DNA of 64,000 nt from positions 177,823 to 241,822 of the forward strand of contig NZ_SLWN01000013.1 in assembly GCF_004342025.1 (NCBI RefSeq). Reading direction: 5' to 3'. The position numbers and the translations under genes are program-made. This DNA comes from Kribbella steppae (GTDB lineage Bacteria; Actinomycetota; Actinomycetes; Propionibacteriales; Kribbellaceae). Under the pieces are notes generated by a model. The model had not been told where the DNA came from. It saw only the letters and a list, made by a program, of their open reading frames with translations, and searched no databases. Shown here piece by piece: positions 9,550 to 16,568 of this stretch (the first letter of the stretch is position 1; each line of letters starts with the position of its first letter).

Positions 9550-9702
9550 CTAGCAATGGAATGCGTGCTCCCCGAGCCACGGATGGAGGTGATCGCTGAC
9601 CTCCACGAAGTCGAACCCGGCCTCCTCGGCCCGTACCGCCTGCTCGACGATCTCGACCGGCCCGTAGGCCTCGGCGATCAACTTGAACCCCAGCTTCGTC
9701 GC
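9550..9702 (-). pseudogene. N-terminal remnant of an F420-dependent LLM-class oxidoreductase
   Basis: The minus strand encodes 49 residues from TKLGFKLIAEAYGP through AEEAGFDFVEVSDH to HPWLGEHAF, then TAG. This matches the beginning of TIGR03557-like F420-dependent luciferase-like oxidoreductases, which run to about 320 aa, so more than 80 percent is missing. No start codon remains before the threonine. The bases read AAGCGACGAAG where AAGC-ATG-ACGAAG would be expected, as if AT had been lost; that reading is inference. It is a relic. Confidence 0.7.
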
Positions 9703-9908
9703 TTCCCCTCCTGCTCGTCGGATCGGCGCCTGTCCTCGGGTGCGTCGGATCGGCGCGTCTCCTCGGGTACGTCGGGAGCGGGCGGTCCCGCGGGCTCCGC
9801 CGGATCGGGCCGGCCCAGTGGGTCAACGGGATTCGGCTCGGTCGCCCGGCCAGGATCCGCCTCTGGCGGAGTACCCAACGGCTCGACCGGGTTCGGTTCA
9901 GCTGTCAT
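9678..9908 (-). CDS. Small Pro/Glu/Asp-rich repeat protein, unknown function
   Basis: 76 aa, acidic and proline-rich, presumably disordered. It contains two copies of an EPNPVxPLG unit and, near the C-terminus, two RRSD units separated by APEDR. The start is the ATG at 9908, preceded by GGGG. Its last 25 bases overlap, in another frame, the LLM oxidoreductase remnant, suggesting it was once the upstream neighbour of that gene. A loose promoter-like GTTT-N15-GGCTAC lies upstream. I do not recognise a family; it could also be a spurious reading of repeated DNA. Confidence 0.45.
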   Translation of the reverse strand: MTAEPNPVEPLGTPPEADPGRATEPNPVDPLGRPDPAEPAGPPAPDVPEETRRSDAPEDRRRSDEQEGKRRSWGSS

Positions 9909-10066
9909 CCCCGACCGGTAGCCAGGCCACACCCACACAAACCCCGCTCGACGACACCGATGCATGGATGTGGGGCACCGGGGCCTTCACGCGCACTACA
10001 CCCTCACCGGTGCCGCAAGCCAGATCATCCAATAAGCACAGACACCGGTGGTCTACGCCCTTCCTG

Positions 10067-10309
10067 TCACGCGCCCGCTGGATTCCTGCGGGCCGATCGG
10101 CCGGATGCGTTGTTGGCCCCGCGGATCAACTCACGCCTCGCCTGGTTCCCAGCTCGCGACATCGACCGCGCAGCGTCGCGCTCATCTCTCAGGCGCGGTG
10201 GGGCCGGGCAGACGGCGCGATCGTGGACGGGCCCACCACCCAGGCGTCTGTATTTCCAGCATTGCTCGTCATAGTCGTAGTACGTATCCACGCCGCCCAC
10301 AGTGACCAC
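10067..10309 (-). CDS. Small hypothetical protein
   Basis: 80 aa beginning at GTG 10309 with a clear GGAGG site five bases upstream. The N-terminal half is unusual (VDTYYDYDEQCWKYRRLGGG); the C-terminal half is Arg/Ala-rich. Third-position GC is moderately high. A SigB-like promoter candidate lies 59 bp upstream at 10368-10393. No family is recognised and no neighbour suggests a role. The good ribosome binding site is the main argument that it is real. Confidence 0.4.
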   Translation of the reverse strand: MVTVGGVDTYYDYDEQCWKYRRLGGGPVHDRAVCPAPPRLRDERDAARSMSRAGNQARRELIRGANNASGRSARRNPAGA

Positions 10310-10367
10310 GGCAGCCTCCGGATTGAGCGATCCCGCACGCCGCCGTTGCTTGACGACTAGGCCCCAA

Positions 10368-10393
10368 GTACCCGGATCTGCCCTGACCTATAC
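10368..10393 (-). promoter_or_regulatory. SigB/SigF-like promoter candidate for the 80-aa hypothetical
   Basis: On the minus strand GTAT-N16-GGGTAC, fitting the GNNT-N14..16-GGGTAY consensus of Streptomyces SigB-type promoters. It is one of several such sites in this region; on its own it could be chance. Confidence 0.35.
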
Positions 10394-10420
10394 GACGTCG
10401 GGCCGAAACAGCGGACAGGA

Positions 10421-10579
10421 ATGACCGTTGAGCAAGTTCAGCAGTTGAGCGAACTGGCCGAAGGCAACACTCCCGTGGGACTGATGAGCGTCCGGCTCGG
10501 CCGGAGGGAGGACGCCATCAGGTCGAAGGCGCAGACCGAGGGCATCAGCCTGTCGCCGCCGAACCGCATCATGAGCTGA
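10421..10579 (+). CDS. Small helix-turn-helix-like (GcrA/SANT-type) protein
   Basis: 52 aa. The sequence runs through a VEQVQQLSELAEGNTP segment, then GLMSVRLGRREDAIRSKA and GISLSPPNR. This pattern, acidic helix, AEGNTP turn, then LGRxxDAIRSKA, is that of short actinobacterial Myb/SANT-like proteins that resemble the GcrA N-terminus and probably bind DNA. The start is ATG 10421 next to GGACAGGA; an in-frame TAG at 10358-10360 bounds the frame and no other start lies between. It lies upstream of the intact SDR gene in the same orientation, 211 nt away. Confidence 0.6.
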   Translation: MTVEQVQQLSELAEGNTPVGLMSVRLGRREDAIRSKAQTEGISLSPPNRIMS

Positions 10580-10790
10580 TCCGCGGCCGGCTGCTCGAAT
10601 TTCTCCGCATGGATCCGCGTGGTGCGGGTACTCAGTGCGAGCACGGACGCGAGGTCGTGCTGGGTGGCTCCCGGTCCACGGCGGACTCCTGGCCGGAGCC
10701 CCCACAACTTGCACACGGCACGGTCGGTGGAGTGCGGCCAGAACCGCGGGCTGGGTCTCCACCGCCGTGCCGCACAAGGGGAGGCGGACG

Positions 10791-11669
10791 ATGAGCACAG
10801 ATCCGCGAACGCGGTACGGCGGACCGGACCAGCAGGAGCCCGATCAGCAGGGACACCCCGGGCACAGCAGCGCGATGCAGCCCGAGCCGGACTACGGCGA
10901 AAAGACTTACCAGGGCAGCGGAAAGCTCACCGGACGACGAGCCCTTATCACCGGCGGCGACTCCGGCATCGGACGCGCGGTTGCCCTCGCCTTCGCCCGA
11001 GAGGGCGCGGACGTAATGATCTCCCACCTTGCCGCTGAGGAGAACGACGCACGCGAAACCTGCCGCCTGATCACCGAGGCCGGGCGCAAGGCCGCGTCGC
11101 TGGCAGGGGACATCCAGGACGAACAACACTGCCGACGACTCGTCGAGCATTGCGTCGATGAGCTCGGCGGCCTCGACATCCTGGTCAACAACGCTGCCTA
11201 CCAGATGTCCCGCGAAGGCATCGCGGACATCTCCACCGAGCAGTTCGACCAGGTCATGAAGACCAACGTCTACGCGATGTTCTGGCTCTGCAAGGCCGCC
11301 CTGCCACACCTGTCCGCAGGTTCCGCGATCATCAACACGACCTCCATCCAGGCCTACGAACCGTCGCCCAACCTGCTCGACTACGCCACCACCAAGGCAG
11401 CCATCCTCAACTTCACCAAAGGACTGGCACAGGAACTCGCGCCCAAGGGCATCCGCGTCAACGCCGTCGCACCCGGGCCGATCTGGACACCCCTCATCCC
11501 CGCAACCATGCCGGCCGAGAAGGTCGGCGAGTTCGGCGCCGACACCCCGCTCGGCCGCGCCGGCCAACCCGCCGAACTCGCACCGGCCTACGTCTTCCTC
11601 GCCTCCGACGACTCGACCTACATCACCGGCGAACGCATCGGCGCCACCGGCGGCCGCCCACTCCCCTAA
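10791..11669 (+). CDS. Short-chain dehydrogenase/reductase, general-stress type
   Basis: 292 aa with a hydrophilic N-terminal extension (about 45 residues, Gln/Pro-rich) before the Rossmann fold, like Bacillus general stress proteins 39/YhdF. Motifs are TGGDSGIG (54-61, NAD(P) binding), NNA (133-135), S185 and Y198-x3-K202 (catalytic). The C-terminus reads TGERIGATGG, intact. The start ATG has GAGGCGG upstream. The substrate is unknown. It is the only complete member of three SDR genes within 3 kb. Confidence 0.88.
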   Translation: MSTDPRTRYGGPDQQEPDQQGHPGHSSAMQPEPDYGEKTYQGSGKLTGRRALITGGDSGIGRAVALAFAREGADVMISHLAAEENDARETCRLITEAGRKAASLAGDIQDEQHCRRLVEHCVDELGGLDILVNNAAYQMSREGIADISTEQFDQVMKTNVYAMFWLCKAALPHLSAGSAIINTTSIQAYEPSPNLLDYATTKAAILNFTKGLAQELAPKGIRVNAVAPGPIWTPLIPATMPAEKVGEFGADTPLGRAGQPAELAPAYVFLASDDSTYITGERIGATGGRPLP

Positions 11670-11704
11670 CCTGCCATGACCTGATCCGGCTGTCCGGCCT
11701 GCCG

Positions 11705-12265
11705 TCACTCGTGCTTGTTCTCGACGGGGTGAGTAGCGATGCGGAGTGCGAGGCGGTCGAAGATACGATCCGGAATCAACCGGCGGACGGCAGGCAGAGC
11801 AGTTGCCGCGAGCCCATTGGCGTACCGGGTTCGCGGCCGGCTCGCAGTCACCGCACGCACGATCAGCTCCACGGCCTCCTCCGGGCTGGCACTCTCCTTG
11901 CCTCTGCGCTGCACCCGCTGGCGCAAAGCGTCAAGGCGCTCGCGGTAGAGGTCGCTCGGTGGAAGAGCGTCCAGGGTCTTGGCGGCCTTCGACCAGATCG
12001 GTGTCGCCAGCGGGCCCGGCTCCACGATCACCACGTGGATCGCTTCCGGTGTCAGCTCTTGCCGCCAAGCCTCCGCGATCGCTTCAAGAGCGTACTTCGA
12101 CGCGTGGTACGCGCCTGCGAAGCCGGCCGCGACGCGACCACCGACCGACCCGACGAACACCACCCTGGATCCCTCGGAACGCCGCAGCATGGGCAGGAAC
12201 TGCTGGGTGACGGCAACCTGACCGATCACGTTGACCTCGACACCGGTGATCACCACGCTGCGCAT
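11705..12265 (-). pseudogene. SDR gene with internal in-frame deletion of the cofactor-binding region
   Basis: 186 aa. It opens with the normal SDR start MRSVVITG and jumps directly to VEVNVIGQ, which in full-length relatives lies roughly 90-100 residues later. The missing part holds TGxxxGIG, the rest of the first Rossmann half and the NAG motif. The remainder is intact: S40, Y53-x3-K57, EPGP, and a C-terminal helix. The start keeps a good site (GGAAGGG). Without the nucleotide-binding loop it cannot be an ordinary SDR. The junction shows GTGATC on the left and again a few bases later, compatible with short-repeat recombination. Confidence 0.75.
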
Positions 12266-12416
12266 CGCATTCCCTTCCGTCCCCCGAAGCCCGCCCTGTG
12301 CCCGATGGCCCCGCCGTCATTCGGAACGAGAGCACCACGTGGAACCGTTCAACGATTGCGGGTTCAGGGCATGCGTATTTCGCGGCGGGAGCAATCCGCA
12401 TGACTTCCCAACGGTC

Positions 12417-12454
12417 TGGTGCCTGCGCATCACGAGGCCGGTTCGCAGGCACCA
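12417..12454 (-). terminator. Candidate terminator after the CBS-domain gene
   Basis: A perfect 11-bp inverted repeat (TGGTGCCTGCG/CGCAGGCACCA) with a 16-nt loop sits 33 bp past the CBS gene stop and before the damaged SDR start. Confidence 0.6.
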
Positions 12455-12486
12455 AACGGAATCTCCCCCGGATTCGTTGCGACGTA

Positions 12487-12903
12487 TCAGGGTTGAGAGA
12501 TGTCCTTCATGACATCACCTGTGTCGGACTTGCCTAAACTACGTGCGACGTCGGCCATGGCCAGCATGCCGACGAGATCATGGCCGTCGATCACCGGCAA
12601 GCGCCGTACCTGGTGCTTGCTCATCGTTTGAAGGGCCTCTTCGGCGCTGTCATCGGCGCCGATCGTGACCGGTTTGCCCTGCCCGAACTGCCCCGCGGTC
12701 GCCGAGGCCGGATCGCCACCGTCGGCGAGACACTTCACCACGATGTCGCGGTCGGTCAGCACGCCCTTGAGCCGGTTGTCCTCGCCACAGATCGGCAACG
12801 CCCCGACGTCCAGATCGCGCATCTTCCGAGCCGCGTCGATCAGTGTCTCGTTCTCGCCGACACACTCGGCGCCGGCCGTCATCAGGTCACGTGCGGTCGT
12901 CAT
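12487..12903 (-). CDS. CBS-domain pair protein
   Basis: 138 aa consisting of two CBS motifs (about 8-62 and 75-130), with DVGALPICGE and QVRRLPVIDG as the typical beta-strand/loop signatures. Such stand-alone pairs bind adenine nucleotides and act as energy or stress sensors; the partner is unknown. The start is ATG 12903 after GAGGTG; an earlier in-frame ATG at 12987 would run through the promoter candidate at 12950-12974 and has no good site. Confidence 0.88.
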   Translation of the reverse strand: MTTARDLMTAGAECVGENETLIDAARKMRDLDVGALPICGEDNRLKGVLTDRDIVVKCLADGGDPASATAGQFGQGKPVTIGADDSAEEALQTMSKHQVRRLPVIDGHDLVGMLAMADVARSLGKSDTGDVMKDISQP

Positions 12904-12949
12904 GTCGAACACCTCAATCTTCAGACCTTGTACTCCGACGCTCAGGGCA

Positions 12950-12974
12950 GTACCCCAGCGCTCACCGCACATTC
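12950..12974 (-). promoter_or_regulatory. SigB/SigF-like promoter for the CBS gene
   Basis: GAAT-N15-GGGTAC on the minus strand, 47 bp upstream of the ATG, fits GNNT-N14..16-GGGTAY exactly. Confidence 0.55.
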
Positions 12975-13149
12975 CTGCCGCCTGCAAATCACCTTCCGAG
13001 CAGGTGGAAAGCGACGGACCCGCATGTTCGGCTCATGATGCTGCCGGGGATCAGCCGCGCTGGCCGTCCTCACTCTGGCCGCGGCGGTGACTGCGGTTAT
13101 TGCTCGTGTGGCCTTGACTTCGGGCAATCGTCGTACTCGATAGGTCGGG

Positions 13150-13776
13150 TCAGGGTCGGCGCCAGGAGTCGTCGGTGAGGTGGCTGCCGGCCTCATCGGT
13201 CTGGCCGGTCATCGGCGTCGCGATCTCGCCCGGCGCGACAGCATTGGCGGTGATCCCGTACTCGCCCAACTCGAGCGCCAGCGTCTTCATCAGCAGACCG
13301 AGACCACCCTTCGCCGCGTCATACGGCGCGGCGCCGACTCGTGGCTGGTGCTCGTGCACGCTGGTGACGGCGATCAACCGCCCGCCTCGTGCCTGGTCGA
13401 TCATCCGCCGCGCCGCCCTTTGCAAACACAGGAAGGCACCGTCCAGATCGACACTCAGCACCCGGCGCCAGTCCTTGTAGTCGAGGTCCACGGCACGCTC
13501 GCTGGTCCCGGTACCGCTGTTGGCGACGAGGACGTCCACACCACCCAGTCGCTCGATCAGTCGATCGATCCCGGCGACAGCGTCAGGGAGAGCCTCGAGG
13601 TCCAGGTGCTCGACCTCGGCACGTCGGCCCAGGCCACGGACCTCCTCGGCCGTCTCCTCCGCTCCGGCCTGATCACTGTGCCAGGTGATACCGACATCGA
13701 AGCCGTCCTCCGCCAGCGCGACCGCGGTCGCCCTGCCGATCCCACTGTCCGATCCGGTCACGATTGCTTGAGGCAT
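13150..13776 (-). CDS. SDR-family oxidoreductase lacking its C-terminal segment
   Basis: 208 aa. TGSDSGIG (7-14), ANSG (85-88), S139 and Y152-x3-K156 are all present, so cofactor and catalytic motifs survive. It ends at TDDSWRRP soon after TPMTG, where relatives continue about 40-45 residues through LGRPG and a YVTG-x5-DGG dimer segment. Nothing downstream in any frame restores it. It is probably a 3'-truncated gene; activity is doubtful. The start is ATG 13776, only 9 bases from a SigB-like -10, implying a nearly leaderless mRNA. Confidence 0.7.
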   Translation of the reverse strand: MPQAIVTGSDSGIGRATAVALAEDGFDVGITWHSDQAGAEETAEEVRGLGRRAEVEHLDLEALPDAVAGIDRLIERLGGVDVLVANSGTGTSERAVDLDYKDWRRVLSVDLDGAFLCLQRAARRMIDQARGGRLIAVTSVHEHQPRVGAAPYDAAKGGLGLLMKTLALELGEYGITANAVAPGEIATPMTGQTDEAGSHLTDDSWRRP

Positions 13777-13785
13777 GCGCCCGAG

Positions 13786-13810
13786 GTACCCGCCCGCACC
13801 CTCAGAAAAC
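13786..13810 (-). promoter_or_regulatory. SigB/SigF-like promoter for the truncated SDR
   Basis: GTTT-N15-GGGTAC, the best match in the window to the classical SigB consensus (GTTT, GGGTAT/C). The -10 ends 9 bases before the start codon. Confidence 0.6.
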
Positions 13811-14281
13811 GTTCGCCCATGCCGATTGTCGTACTTCCGGGCGGGTACAGGCGGCACGGGTGGACGACGATTGAGGAGGCCGCGTGATCGCGCTCCGGCA
13901 CCGACCACTTCGGCGTTACAGCCGATCCCGAGCAGCCATAAATCCCGTTCTAGCAGGCATTGTTGCGCCGCCAGTGGGTACTGGTGGTCATCGCTCACCA
14001 CAGCGCTTCGCGTCGGGCCGCACCGGCCAGGCCGAGTGCAGCCAAGCTCGAAAGCCGGGTCTCGTCCTGGCCTCCGGGTTCGGCGCCCGGCGCGAAGCAG
14101 TTCTCCCCGCCGCCGAAGCACCTCCTCGGCACCGATCGTGGCCACCTTGCCCTGCCTGAACTATCGCCGTCCTGCCGGTCACAGACCGATTGGCATTTGG
14201 GCCAGCGGATACCGCGCCTTCGATGAAGGACCCTTCGATAATCCGGAACGCTCCGGCACGAGCCGAGATCTGCTGTGACCA
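13811..14281. other. Stretch without a recognisable gene
   Basis: No frame gives a familiar protein. The minus strand between about 14120 and 13995 has high third-position GC in one frame (ending GAARREALW then TGA), which could be the 3' scrap of a lost gene. It may be decayed DNA like its neighbours. Confidence 0.35.
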
Positions 14282-14746
14282 CTACGACGCGGAGCCCTTC
14301 CCGACATTGAATCGCTTCTCGTACAAGTCTCGAGCCTGGGCCAGGGCCTTCTGGCTGATCCGGGCCAGCGGGTGAACATCAACGACCACCGGCTCATGGT
14401 CCGGTCCCCAGCCTGCGACCTCGCCGGTCAGGAGCCAGGGATAGCGATCCTTGTCCTCACCCAGTTCTGCGTACTTACAGACCCGTCGCGCTACCCAATC
14501 CGCCGGCGGCCGTGGCCACCACGGCTCTGGAGTGACCGTGGTCGCGGACAGGCCGGGCAAGTCCACATCCGCCTCGTAGTCGCGGCTCGGCCCAGCCTCG
14601 GCGTCGTACCAGGGCCCCTTGGAGTAGCGCAGGAGCACGCCGTCCTGGGCAACGACGAACTCGACCAACTCGGCCAATGTCTGGATCACTGGCAACTCAC
14701 GGGGTGCCTCGCCCGCAATCAGCCGCTGAGGGGACATCTCGCTCAT
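14282..14746 (-). CDS. DUF6098-like protein
   Basis: 154 aa soluble protein with the pattern LAELVEFVVAQDGVLLRYSKGP, then SRDYEADVDLPGLS, TPEPWW and LTGEVAGWGPDHEP, which I recall as the actinobacterial DUF6098 family, usually found near stress genes. The function is unknown. The start is ATG 14746 (MSEMSPQ); an upstream in-frame ATG at 14887 would run through the promoter candidate at 14756-14781, only 9 bases ahead of the chosen start. Confidence 0.75.
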   Translation of the reverse strand: MSEMSPQRLIAGEAPRELPVIQTLAELVEFVVAQDGVLLRYSKGPWYDAEAGPSRDYEADVDLPGLSATTVTPEPWWPRPPADWVARRVCKYAELGEDKDRYPWLLTGEVAGWGPDHEPVVVDVHPLARISQKALAQARDLYEKRFNVGKGSAS

Positions 14747-14755
14747 GCCGCCGAG

Positions 14756-14781
14756 GTACCCCAGCTCAGGTCGAGCGATGC
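14756..14781 (-). promoter_or_regulatory. SigB/SigF-like promoter for the DUF6098-like gene
   Basis: GCAT-N16-GGGTAC on the minus strand. The -10 ends 9 bases from the ATG, the same spacing as in the truncated SDR gene, again implying a leaderless or nearly leaderless transcript. Confidence 0.5.
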
Positions 14782-14803
14782 GCTCTCGGCACATGGCTTG
14801 TCG

Positions 14804-15115
14804 GTGCTCGAGCAGGCAAGGCGCCTCTTCGCCACGCCACAAGGTACGACGGCCGGCCACGCATCGACGTCCCAACTCGTACACCATGCGCCTGAGGCGT
14901 TCACACTCTCGATCGCAGGCCGAACCAGAGACGCGATCACCGTCGGTCGACTCACGCTATTGACCCCGCTCGCCGACACCGGCGACCGGTTCGACCCGGT
15001 GCTCAACTGTCCGCCGAACTGGCGATTGGCACCTGCATGGCTGCGCGAGATTCGTGAAGCCGCTTACCGCGGCAGCCGCCACGGCCGCGATCACGCGACA
15101 GATCCCAATACCTGA
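14804..15115 (+). CDS. Doubtful small ORF or gene fragment
   Basis: 103 codons from GTG 14804. The second half (TVGRLTLLTPLADTGDRFDPVLNCPPNWRLAPAW would be its core, from about 14937) has strongly G/C-biased third positions and a plausible globular sequence, but there is no convincing start or ribosome binding site. The first third lies opposite the region upstream of the DUF6098-like gene. It may be the 3' part of a lost gene. Confidence 0.25.
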   Translation: MLEQARRLFATPQGTTAGHASTSQLVHHAPEAFTLSIAGRTRDAITVGRLTLLTPLADTGDRFDPVLNCPPNWRLAPAWLREIREAAYRGSRHGRDHATDPNT

Positions 15116-15148
15116 AGGCGAGTACGCCGGCCGAAATCTCGGCGGAAT

Positions 15149-15173
15149 GCATTCAGGCCTTCGTGGCGGGTAC
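15149..15173 (+). promoter_or_regulatory. SigB/SigF-like promoter for Mn-catalase
   Basis: GCAT-N15-GGGTAC, 79 bp upstream of the catalase ATG. It fits GNNT-N14..16-GGGTAY; catalases are common SigB-type targets. Confidence 0.55.
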
Positions 15174-15252
15174 CTGCGCCGTCCGGCCAGGTGGGGTCCA
15201 GTCAGGAGCTGCGTCTGGCTCAGAGAACTCTGAGGTCGACGAAGGAGTCGCG

Positions 15253-16143
15253 ATGTTCCGTCATACGAAGCGGTTGCAGTTCGAGGCCAAACCCGAACGC
15301 CCTGACCCGGTCTACGCGCGCAAGCTGCAGGAGCTCATCGGCGGCGCCTACGGTGAGATGAGCGTGACGATGCAATACCTGTTCCAGGGCTGGAACTGCC
15401 GCATGGAAGGCAAGTACAAGGATCTCCTGATGGACACCGCGACCGAGGAGATCGGTCACATCGAGATGCTGGCCACGATGGTCGCGCGACTCCTCGAAGG
15501 TGCCCCCGCGACCATGACGGCCGAGGCCGTCCAGGACCCGGTGATGGCAGCCATCATCGGCGGGATGGACCCGCAGCAAGCGATCATCGCCGGCGGCGGC
15601 GCACTCCCGGCCAACTCCCAAGGAGTGCCCTGGAACGGCGGCTACATCGTCGCCAGCGGCAACCTGCTCGCCGACTTCCGCGCGAACGCCGCCGCCGAGG
15701 CGCACGGCCGGCTGCAGACCGCACGCCTCTACAACATGACCGACGATCCCGGCGTCAAGGCAACCCTGCAGTTCAACCTCGCCCGCGACACCGTGCACCA
15801 GAAGCAATGGCTGAAGGCAATCGAGGAACTCGAAGCCGACGGACTCGAAACGCCGATCGTCCCGAACGCGTTGTTCGACGAGGAAGACCAGGAACACAAC
15901 CACACCATCTGGGGCCTGTCCGACGGCACCGACGGACCCAAGGGCGACTGGACGAAGGGCGACGATCCGCTGGAGTACCTGACCGATCCCGAACCACTCG
16001 GCGGCCCGGCCTCGGCCCCGGCACCCGACCCGGCGCTGTTCGGCACCTACTCCCCCGTCCAGGACTTGAAGGGCACCGTGAAGTCCCAGGCGAAGTCGGC
16101 CGCCCAGAAAGTCACGAAGAAGAAGACGAAGAAGAAGAAGTAG
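15253..16143 (+). CDS. Manganese (non-haem) catalase
   Basis: Decomposes hydrogen peroxide with a di-manganese centre. At 296 aa the ligand positions agree with the Lactobacillus plantarum enzyme: E35, E66, H69, E149, H182. A C-terminal extension of about 60 residues follows the fold and ends in a Lys/Thr-rich tail (KKKTKKKK), which could bind DNA or acidic polymers. The ATG follows GAAGGAG. It is monocistronic, with a promoter candidate upstream and a hairpin downstream. Confidence 0.93.
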   Translation: MFRHTKRLQFEAKPERPDPVYARKLQELIGGAYGEMSVTMQYLFQGWNCRMEGKYKDLLMDTATEEIGHIEMLATMVARLLEGAPATMTAEAVQDPVMAAIIGGMDPQQAIIAGGGALPANSQGVPWNGGYIVASGNLLADFRANAAAEAHGRLQTARLYNMTDDPGVKATLQFNLARDTVHQKQWLKAIEELEADGLETPIVPNALFDEEDQEHNHTIWGLSDGTDGPKGDWTKGDDPLEYLTDPEPLGGPASAPAPDPALFGTYSPVQDLKGTVKSQAKSAAQKVTKKKTKKKK

Positions 16144-16169
16144 TAGTCGCCGCGACAGCGCACCAGCTA

Positions 16170-16212
16170 CCAGATGGGACGCCCACCCGGAACCGGTGAA
16201 CGTCCCGTCTGG
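16170..16212 (+). terminator. Candidate terminator after Mn-catalase
   Basis: A 12-bp stem CCAGATGGGACG/CGTCCCGTCTGG with one G-U pair and a 19-nt loop, 27 bp past the stop. The rest of the gap to 16472 shows nothing else recognisable. Confidence 0.55.
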
Positions 16213-16472
16213 TGTGGCAGCTACGGCGGGAGGTACGCATCCAGACCGCTGCGGGACTGCTGTCGTCCGGCCGGCCCCAGCCAGTGTGCAGAGGCAGGTC
16301 TTCCAGCATTCAACGAGCTGCGCTGCCTCGGCGGGCGCGCGACCGCGCAACGTGGCGTCCAACTCAGTGATCGCCAGCGCGCTCCACACCAAGTTGTTCG
16401 GCACAATCGCAACCTGGTGACGGTTCCCTGCGCCGAATGGTCCAAACCCGCCGATGCGGCGTGCTGAAGCAA

Positions 16473-16498
16473 GCTTCAAGCTGGTGTGCGTGGGGTAC
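16473..16498 (+). promoter_or_regulatory. SigB/SigF-like promoter for the sigma-factor gene
   Basis: GCTT-N16-GGGTAC, 70 bp before the sigma-factor ATG. If real, the sigma factor would be autoregulated. Confidence 0.45.
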
Positions 16499-16568
16499 CT
16501 GGGTGTGGTCCGGCCGTGGTTCAAACCCTAGCCTCCTCCGCCGGACAATCGCATTTCAGGCGGCTCAC

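Noticed and set aside
10440..10716. Minus-strand HTH-looking peptide (TQHDLASVLALSTRTTRIHAEK)
   Set aside because: It lies antisense to the better-supported 52-aa SANT-like gene and lacks a start and the rest of a regulator.
10632..11708. 358-codon minus-strand frame
   Set aside because: Shadow of the intact SDR gene; low-complexity Gly/Asp/Val translation.
12338..12354. Imperfect palindrome CGTGGAAC-C-GTTCAACG
   Set aside because: One mismatch per arm and no second copy found; position upstream of a damaged SDR gene makes a regulatory claim weak.
16518..16542. tRNA 3'-end-like sequence (GGTTCAAACC then CTCCTCCGCC), possible attachment site
   Set aside because: The T-stem does not pair, no upstream cloverleaf or GGAGGAG acceptor strand is present, and no integrase or direct repeat partner was seen in the window.
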